A DNA stretch of 8,339 nt. Source: Thiotrichaceae bacterium. GTDB lineage: Bacteria; Pseudomonadota; Gammaproteobacteria; Thiotrichales; Thiotrichaceae. Location: the NCBI GenBank assembly GCA_024762625.1, contig JANTHA010000087.1, forward strand, positions 1-8,339, given 5' to 3'. A program made the translations under genes and the position numbers. Position 1 is the stretch's first letter, and every line of letters begins with the position of its first letter. Below, in pieces: positions 1-5,106 of the stretch. Under the pieces are notes generated by a model. It ran no database searches, was not told the DNA's origin, and saw only the letters and a program-made list of their open reading frames with translations.

Positions 1-388
1 CATACGCAGCAAAAGCCTTGTTCACATGCGTGGCGTTGCCCGCCTTATCGCGAGACACCCAGTTATGATTTAACTGTACGCCGCCTTCATCAATGCCGTC
101 GCTATCGTCAATATCATAACCGGCCCATAAGCCTACACTGGAGCTTGTGTTTTCCGTTTCAGAAAAAACATGATTAATATCAGCGCTAACATCACCTTCA
201 TCAGTAATATAGCCGCCAATCTGGGTGCGGCCTCCAACATAGTTGTAGTTTGCCGCGCCAACTTGTCTTGGCTCCTGGTACTGTTGAGAGGTGGTGGGCG
301 CCGCGCCAACCTGCGTTGCCAGAATAGTCACTGATGTAAACACCAGCGGCAAATATATCCAGTTCCTGGAAGCGTTAGTCTTATTCAT
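1..388 (-). CDS. Outer-membrane protein, N-terminal part (paralogue of the 927-residue OmpA/Ig-like protein), cut by window edge
   Basis: The reading frame is open from the ATG at 388-386 to the left edge, giving 129 codons. It starts with a polar N-terminus, a hydrophobic stretch (IYLPLVFTSVTILATQ) and a likely signal-peptidase site near residue 29 (VGA-AP). Next come short alternating strands (YVGGRTQIGGYI, GGVQLNHNW, HVNKAFAAY) like those of an outer-membrane barrel. Aligned with the first 131 residues of the protein at 739-3522, roughly two thirds to three quarters of positions match by eye, with essentially colinear spacing. An in-frame ATG at 409 would add seven residues (TQKGKN before the second Met); the 388 start is preferred because the paralogue begins at the equivalent place and AAAGG lies just upstream. 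Whether it continues into OmpA and Ig-like domains cannot be seen here. A role as a surface or cell-wall-anchored protein is inferred from the paralogue. Confidence 0.85.
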   Translation of the reverse strand, partial: MNKTNASRNWIYLPLVFTSVTILATQVGAAPTTSQQYQEPRQVGAANYNYVGGRTQIGGYITDEGDVSADINHVFSETENTSSSVGLWAGYDIDDSDGIDEGGVQLNHNWVSRDKAGNATHVNKAFAAY

Positions 389-465
389 GTTTTTGCCTTT
401 TTGGGTCATTGTTCTGTATCCCGGTCATGAGAATTAATAATAGGTTTTTAATAAAGCTATTATGC

Positions 466-475
466 CGTCCGGACG
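466..475. repeat. 10-bp perfect palindrome
   Basis: CGTCCGGACG is self-complementary. Allowing one bulged C the symmetry extends to ATGCCGTCC / GGACGCAT (462-478). It lies about 80 bases upstream of the start of the left-edge gene, so it could be a regulator site or a small transcript hairpin. No T-tract follows, so it is not a terminator. Confidence 0.45.
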
Positions 476-573
476 CATCCCGGCGGTGTCCTGTAATCCG
501 TAAACATCGACAAATCAGCAGACTTATCAGTAAAAACATACCGTTTATTTCCAGGCTGTTTATTTATCCCCTC

Positions 574-600
574 TTCGTTTCCCGTTCGTTCCTTTTCGTT
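574..600. repeat. Three helically phased TTCGTT direct repeats
   Basis: TTCGTT occurs at 574-579, 585-590 and 595-600, so the copies are 11 and 10 bases apart, one DNA turn. On the minus strand, the direction of the left-edge gene, this reads as three copies of AACGAA, each preceded by G/A-rich bases (GGGAACGAA, GGAACGAA, GGAAACGAA). The cluster is about 190 bases upstream of that gene's start. Such phasing is typical of tandem operator half-sites, but the tract is also simply pyrimidine-rich, so regulatory function is inference. Confidence 0.4.
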
Positions 601-672
601 CCCTATTTATTCGCTAAAGCATGGGTTCGCTTGGTTACAGATTGAAAGCAGTAAAATCCAAATTCCGGACAG

Positions 673-698
673 CAAAAAGCCGCAGTAAACTGCGGCTT
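673..698 (-). terminator. Rho-independent terminator of the 927-residue OmpA/Ig-like gene
   Basis: On the minus strand a 7-bp G+C-rich stem (GCCGCAG / CTGCGGC, extendable by two A-T pairs) with a four-base loop (TTTA) is followed directly by a run of five T. It lies about 40 bases past the TGA stop at 741-739, in the right orientation and at the right distance. Read on the plus strand the hairpin is followed only by TTGTTTG, a weaker tail, so any bidirectional use is doubtful. Confidence 0.85.
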
Positions 699-738
699 GT
701 TTGATCTTCCCTGATCGCTTACATCCAGATTTAATAAA

Positions 739-3522
739 TCAGTTACATTTAGAGCCTGCATTGCATTGTTTCTCGATATACACCAGGATCAACGCGGAAT
801 CCTTGTAACCAGTCGGATCAGTAACCTGATACCAGAAACTGTCTGTACCGCTATAGCCTGGCGCCGGCGTGTATTTGATCTGCTTGCCAACAACCCGGAC
901 GGAACCGTGCTTAGGATCATCGACATCGCTGATGCGGAGGCCATAACCGGAGTCATTCGCCAGCACATCGATCATTACCGGCTCATCAACATAGGTTGTG
1001 ATGTCATCAGCTTCTGCTACCGTGCAATCCGTATTACAACCTGGAACGCTCTTGACCGTTACCTTGACATTGGCCGAAGCGGTATGGCCGTTGCCATCAG
1101 AAATGGTGTAGCTGAATTTATCGGTTCCAGGACCACAGGATTTATTTGGCGTGTAAATAATCGTATTGCCGGATATAACCGCCTCGCCCAGTTCAGTATT
1201 GCCCAGGCTGATAATTTTCAGCGCATCGCCATCGGGGTCTGAATCATTGTCGAGCACGTCGATGGTAATCGCGCTACAGGAGGCCATTGCATTATCATCC
1301 ACTGCTACCGGCTTTTCATTGACAGGCTCAAGAGGCGTCACCTTGATGGATACCGTCGCCGTATCGCTACCGCCGTTACCATCTGAAATGGTATAGGTGA
1401 ATGAATCCGTTCCGGCAAACCCATTATCAGGCGTATAGACTAACTGACCATTACTTCCTTTAATTACCCTGCCATGCGCTGGCTGGGTAAAATCGGTAAT
1501 GGTGAGATTATCCTGTTCCGGATCGCTATCGTTTGACAATACGTCAATGGATACTGACTCGCCCTGTTTGGTCTCATCATAATCATCAACGGCATCGGGC
1601 GCGGTATTGGCGGGACCCGGCGCGCCTGCTACATCTATGATGACATTCGCAGTAGCTGTTCCGCCATTTCCATCCGTAACGGTGTAGCTAAAGTTATCCG
1701 GTTCTCCACAAGCCGACCCATCCGGCGTATAGATCAGCGTATTGTTTGCACCGCGCGTTACCGAACCATGCGCTGGATCGGTAAAATCCTGGATAGTCAA
1801 GCTATCCCCGGCATCTGGATCACGGTCATTGCCCAGCACATCAATCGTTACTGGCGCGTTACAGGCCGTGGCAGCGCTATCATCAAGCGCAATCGGATTA
1901 TTATTGCCCACTGGAGCTGCCGGGTTGCCCGCTGTTGTCAAGTAGGTGTTCACATTGCGGTCATGCTTGATGTTATTGTGTAACGCGCGCTTGATCCAGG
2001 CGGGCGCAGTCTTGATCGCTTCAGTTCTCCAGATAACGCGAGGCGCACCGGCGGAACCACTGTCAATCATCACGTTCTTGTAGCCTGCCGGTACATTTTT
2101 AAAGCCTGTAACGACGCGGCGGGTACCGGTGCGAACGGTTTGTTGCTCTGTGCGATAAGCCGTTCTGTAAGACTTGCTTTCGGTCACATATTCAATATCC
2201 ACACGGCGGTTCTTGAAACCTTGTGATGGCGTATTCGGATATTTCGGATGTCCTTTACCCAGACCGCGAGCAATCAGATCATTCGGGTTAAACCCTTCCC
2301 TGATCAGGAAATTGCGAACTGCTCTGGCGCGACGCTCGGACAATCGTTGATCATACGCCGCATCGCCAAGACCACAGGTGTTTCCGGTAATGCGAATCGC
2401 GCCGCGATAACCATTTCTTCGAATCTCGCCTGCGATTTGTTTTAAACGCGCTTTGGCGGAAGGAATCAGTTTGGCGCTGTTTAGCTTGAAGAAAGTCTGA
2501 CCTTCCAGCTCCATGGTGCTTTTCACCAGTTGCTTGTAAGGCTTTTTAACCGTCTTCTTCGCATAAGTCGAAACATGCTTGTAAGTTGGCACGCGCTTGT
2601 AAACCGGTTTTCTAACATAACGCGCAGGACGCCCCTTGCCGGGTACTTCTACGCGAACGCGACGGTAACGCTGATCAGGCTGATAAATGCTTGCCCCGCC
2701 AAAATCATAGTGATAACCCAGGCTGGCGCTGACATCAGTGTCATCCGTTCCAGCGATTTCCGTTCCGCCATCCTTGCGCGACGCAGCCACATCAAGACTC
2801 ACGCTATGCGGCGTACCCTGGAAGAATTTTTCGATACCCGCTGACAAGGTCGTATTAGTGGCGTCATCTTCTCCAACGCCAACATCATCGCCCCATTCAT
2901 GATCAATTCCTGCGCGAACCCGCGTATTGGAGTCTTTCAAATAAGTACCGACACTGCCGCCAACGCCATAATCATAAGCTTTGCTGTAGACTTTTTTCCC
3001 GTCCGGGCCAACGATTGAAGTCAGTTTTTTGTCAGACAAACCTTTACTCGCATGACCTTCCCAGAACAGGTTCTCGCGCTCCTGACCATAACCAACCGTC
3101 GCCTTGTCGTGGTCATCTTCATTCCTGTCGTAAGCGGCGAAAACCTTGTTGACATGGCTTGCATTTCCATAACGGTCGCGCGCTACCCAGTTATGGTTAA
3201 GCTGCACACCGCCAGCTTCCAGCACATCTTTGCCATCGTCATTCCTCAGATCGATATCACCCCAAAGCCCGATACTGGAGCTACTGTTGTCTGTTTCATG
3301 GAAGGCATGGTTGATATCTACCGTTACATCGCCATCATCGGAGATGTAACCGCCAACCTGGGTGCGGCCGCCAACATATTCATAATTGGCGGTTCCTACC
3401 TGACGCGCCTCAGGATGTTGCTGGCCAGGGCCGGCTGAAGCCTGAGTTGCAAGAATTGCGGCAGAACTGAATAAAAGAGGCAAATATGCCCACTGATAGG
3501 ATTTTGAATGATTATGCGCCAT
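739..3522 (-). CDS. Outer-membrane protein with beta-barrel-like N-terminus, central OmpA domain and four bacterial Ig/cadherin-like repeats
   Basis: The 927-residue precursor has a signal peptide (1-30, ending ASA-GP) and then, at about 40-278, many short amphipathic strands ending in SLGYHYDFG, consistent with an outer-membrane barrel. A basic Tyr/Arg/Lys/Val-rich linker (about 284-335) leads to an OmpA-type domain (about 337-447; FKLNSAKL, DQRLSERRARAV, NRRVDIEYV). A second basic linker (450-485) follows, then four Ig/cadherin-like repeats of the Big_9 type at about 542-631, 640-727, 736-822 and 834-917, with the pattern IDVL-ND-DPD, YTP, DSF-Y-I-DGNGG. In the OmpA domain the usual GHTD is GNTC: the Asp that binds diaminopimelate in OmpA is Cys383, while its partner Arg398 is kept. 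Cysteines pair plausibly within repeats 1 and 3. The start at 3522 gives a proper signal peptide and has a purine-rich AAGAGAAAT upstream. An intrinsic terminator follows. A surface adhesin or wall-linked porin-like role is inference; the exact function is unknown. Confidence 0.9.
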   Translation of the reverse strand: MAHNHSKSYQWAYLPLLFSSAAILATQASAGPGQQHPEARQVGTANYEYVGGRTQVGGYISDDGDVTVDINHAFHETDNSSSSIGLWGDIDLRNDDGKDVLEAGGVQLNHNWVARDRYGNASHVNKVFAAYDRNEDDHDKATVGYGQERENLFWEGHASKGLSDKKLTSIVGPDGKKVYSKAYDYGVGGSVGTYLKDSNTRVRAGIDHEWGDDVGVGEDDATNTTLSAGIEKFFQGTPHSVSLDVAASRKDGGTEIAGTDDTDVSASLGYHYDFGGASIYQPDQRYRRVRVEVPGKGRPARYVRKPVYKRVPTYKHVSTYAKKTVKKPYKQLVKSTMELEGQTFFKLNSAKLIPSAKARLKQIAGEIRRNGYRGAIRITGNTCGLGDAAYDQRLSERRARAVRNFLIREGFNPNDLIARGLGKGHPKYPNTPSQGFKNRRVDIEYVTESKSYRTAYRTEQQTVRTGTRRVVTGFKNVPAGYKNVMIDSGSAGAPRVIWRTEAIKTAPAWIKRALHNNIKHDRNVNTYLTTAGNPAAPVGNNNPIALDDSAATACNAPVTIDVLGNDRDPDAGDSLTIQDFTDPAHGSVTRGANNTLIYTPDGSACGEPDNFSYTVTDGNGGTATANVIIDVAGAPGPANTAPDAVDDYDETKQGESVSIDVLSNDSDPEQDNLTITDFTQPAHGRVIKGSNGQLVYTPDNGFAGTDSFTYTISDGNGGSDTATVSIKVTPLEPVNEKPVAVDDNAMASCSAITIDVLDNDSDPDGDALKIISLGNTELGEAVISGNTIIYTPNKSCGPGTDKFSYTISDGNGHTASANVKVTVKSVPGCNTDCTVAEADDITTYVDEPVMIDVLANDSGYGLRISDVDDPKHGSVRVVGKQIKYTPAPGYSGTDSFWYQVTDPTGYKDSALILVYIEKQCNAGSKCN

Positions 3523-3938
3523 GATTTATTTCTCTTTTAATATAATTTGATAGTTAAAATAGTTAATTGAACGGCGCGATCACGCAAACGCAACCAGGCC
3601 GAAACAGCATGTTTAAATTATCTATCGGGAGAGAGAACTGAGGAATTGCCTCTAATCAGCGCTTTCATACAATTGATGCCATTCCTCCGCGAATTTATAC
3701 CGCAACTTTATTCAGCAAAATTTAGCAAAGTTCCGGCCATTTCCAGGAGCTTGATTAATTTATAAACAGAATGAACAACTTTTCTTTCACGCCTGACCAA
3801 TTTTTAACCGCATCGAAGACTTTGTGAGTTTCGTTCGGTTATACTCAGCCTTAATCATGAATTTATTATTTGATAATGAGTAATTGTTCTTATTTCCAGC
3901 AACGATTAAAATGATTTTTTCTGCAGCTGGTAATCGCC
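3523..3938. promoter_or_regulatory. Divergent intergenic region between the OmpA/Ig-like gene and the membrane-protein gene
   Basis: This 416-base stretch separates two genes pointing away from each other, so promoters for both must lie here or further upstream. No credible gene is visible. The end next to 3522 is A+T-rich; the end next to 3939 contains TATACT (3840-3845), TATTAT (3864-3869) and GATAAT (3872-3877), each a passable -10 hexamer on the plus strand but without a well-spaced -35. A copy of TTCGTT, as in the cluster at 574-600, occurs at 3830-3835. A weak dyad (AACTTT at 3704-3709, AAAGTT at 3727-3732) frames an A/T-rich core. No promoter is assigned with confidence. Confidence 0.4.
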
Positions 3939-4358
3939 ATGTTTGTTTTAAAATTCATACCATTATTTTCATTCCTTCTGGCTGGTTTTTGGGGAATGCA
4001 TCATTTGAATTATTTTCCCGATAAGCTCAATGATGTGCTCTTTTACATAAAGTTACCTTCGGGCGCTTTCTGGAAACCGACCTGGGGAGATCTAGTCGTG
4101 CTAAGCGGTTTGATTACGCTTTATATTGAGATTTTCAAATCAACTCGCACCACCAGTATTTCGATCGTTGACCATACCCTGTCAACGATCGTTTTTGTCG
4201 CTTTTCTAGTTTCCTGGATGATTTTTCCATGGACAATTGGCGATAAAAGCAACTCTGTTTTTTTATTTCTAACCGTTATGTCATTCATTGATGTCATTGC
4301 CGGTTTTACGATTACCATTGCCGCTGCGCGACGCGATATGTCGTTTGGCGGGAAATAA
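3939..4358 (+). CDS. Small integral membrane protein, four predicted helices, unknown function
   Basis: The 139-residue protein has four hydrophobic segments at about 4-20, 48-66, 80-100 and 105-130, with short charged connections (KSTRTTS, GDKSNS) and a C-terminal tail ARRDMSFGGK. Positive charges at KSTR and ARR suggest those ends face the cytoplasm. I do not recognise the family. The ATG at 3939 sits in CTGGTAATCGCCATG; the next gene starts in CTGGAGATCGCCATG, so the two initiation regions match at 13 of 15 bases, though here the Shine-Dalgarno core is weaker (no GGAG). The next gene begins 16 bases after the stop, indicating an operon with the coiled-coil OmpA-family gene and hence an envelope-related role by association. 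The coding sequence contains a terminator-like hairpin at 4162-4196. Confidence 0.8.
   Translation: MFVLKFIPLFSFLLAGFWGMHHLNYFPDKLNDVLFYIKLPSGAFWKPTWGDLVVLSGLITLYIEIFKSTRTTSISIVDHTLSTIVFVAFLVSWMIFPWTIGDKSNSVFLFLTVMSFIDVIAGFTITIAAARRDMSFGGK
4162..4196 (+). terminator. Intrinsic-terminator-like hairpin inside the membrane-protein gene
   Basis: CGATCGTTGAC (4162-4172) and GTCAACGATCG (4181-4191) form a perfect 11-bp inverted repeat around an 8-base loop (CATACCCT), followed at once by TTTTTG. This is the geometry of a Rho-independent terminator on the plus strand, yet it lies in codons for about residues 75-86 of the membrane protein, upstream of the coiled-coil OmpA-family gene. Translating ribosomes would normally prevent its folding, so it could reduce downstream expression when translation is weak. 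The dyad could instead be a protein-binding site, or a coincidence of codon choice. Confidence 0.5.
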
Positions 4359-4374
4359 CCTTCTGGAGATCGCC

Positions 4375-5070
4375 ATGATCAAATCTTCAATGCAACCATT
4401 TCTGAACAAGCATCGCTTGCAGATTTCCATCAACGTACTGCTTGCCTGTGGTTTATTCTCAATGACTGCGCAACCCTTATATGCAGAAAATGCAGAAAGC
4501 GCGACTGGCAACCCCTGGATCCATGATAATTCCAGAATGCAAACGCCTCAGGCGCCTGCGCCGCTTCCCGCACCGGTTGCGGGGCCGCTATTGAATGGCC
4601 TTCCTCCCATCACTTGGGGGGAATGCGTGCCCGTTCCCTTTGACCCGTCATTCGCACCAGTATATGGAGCGCCGATGCCTCTGGCTCCGCCCATGAATGC
4701 CGGACTGATGATGCCGCCAGCGCCGCCTATTCCGTTCGCGCCCATGAATAACAATGCAGATTTCATCCCCATGCCGGCGCCAAACAATTTGCCTTTGCCT
4801 CCTCCACTCGTTACCCCGCCGCCCGTCCCTGTTTACGATGTCCCCCCTGCTCCTGTTGCGCCATCACCCGTGATTACAAGCGCCTGTGATAATCAGACGA
4901 ACGACTCAAATGACGCAAATAAAGCCGAACTCGCATCAGCGCAGCAAAGAATCCAGGAACTGACTCAAATGCTGGATGAAACCCAGAACCAGTTACAGGA
5001 TAGCGTTGCTTCTCTGGAAGAATTAACAAAAAATGCGACTGGCGCCACGGCAAATACCGAGGCATTGTAA
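4375..5070 (+). CDS. Exported Pro-rich/coiled-coil protein: N-terminal part of a coiled-coil OmpA-family protein ended by an in-frame TAA
   Basis: The 231-residue product starts at the ATG at 4375, which has GGAG six bases upstream; a longer frame from a TTG at 4288 overlaps the preceding gene and would bury the signal peptide. Residues 1-37 form a signal peptide with a long polar start, a hydrophobic core (VLLACGLFSM) and a cleavage site near PLYA-EN. Residues about 50-165 are very rich in Pro, Ala and Met (APAPLPAP, PLAPP, PMPAP), suggesting an extended flexible segment. Residues about 180-225 begin a coiled coil (ELASAQQRIQELTQMLDETQ). The frame stops at TAA 5068-5070, but the same frame carries on immediately with QKLIKLEKTSQAM and the coiled coil of the next ORF. 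This is therefore probably the 5' part of one interrupted gene. Alone it would be a secreted periplasmic fragment without an anchor. Confidence 0.75.
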   Translation: MIKSSMQPFLNKHRLQISINVLLACGLFSMTAQPLYAENAESATGNPWIHDNSRMQTPQAPAPLPAPVAGPLLNGLPPITWGECVPVPFDPSFAPVYGAPMPLAPPMNAGLMMPPAPPIPFAPMNNNADFIPMPAPNNLPLPPPLVTPPPVPVYDVPPAPVAPSPVITSACDNQTNDSNDANKAELASAQQRIQELTQMLDETQNQLQDSVASLEELTKNATGATANTEAL

Positions 5071-5106
5071 CAAAAACTAATCAAGCTGGAAAAAACTTCC
5101 CAGGCT

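Larger units (their letters stand above)
389..738. other. Intergenic region between the two paralogous minus-strand genes
   Basis: This 350-base stretch has no convincing gene; the open frame at 409-645 has low-complexity, Arg/Phe-rich content and no recognisable domain. It must hold the 3' end and terminator of the 927-residue gene (right side) and the promoter of the left-edge gene (left side, reading leftwards). The minus strand at about 425-460 is AT-rich, with TATTAT-like hexamers, but no convincingly spaced -35 is seen. A perfect 10-base palindrome (CGTCCGGACG, 466-475) and three TTCGTT repeats (574-600) lie in between. Confidence 0.6.

Noticed and set aside
409..645. Plus-strand open frame of 78 codons in the intergenic region
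   Set aside because: No ribosome-binding site and no recognisable domain; its composition follows the pyrimidine-rich DNA, and it overlaps the TTCGTT repeats.
766..3438. Several plus-strand open frames opposite the 927-residue gene
   Set aside because: All are shadows of a long minus-strand gene with clear domains; none has a recognisable motif or initiation site.
3539..3566. Possible sigma-70 promoter on the minus strand for the 927-residue gene (TTAACT, 16 bases, TATATT)
   Set aside because: Its start point would fall within the putative ribosome-binding site about ten bases from the ATG, leaving no usable leader.
4288..4374. Upstream in-frame TTG extension of the Pro-rich signal-peptide protein
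   Set aside because: It overlaps the membrane-protein gene, adds 29 residues before a proper signal peptide, and lacks a ribosome-binding site; the ATG at 4375 has GGAG at good spacing.
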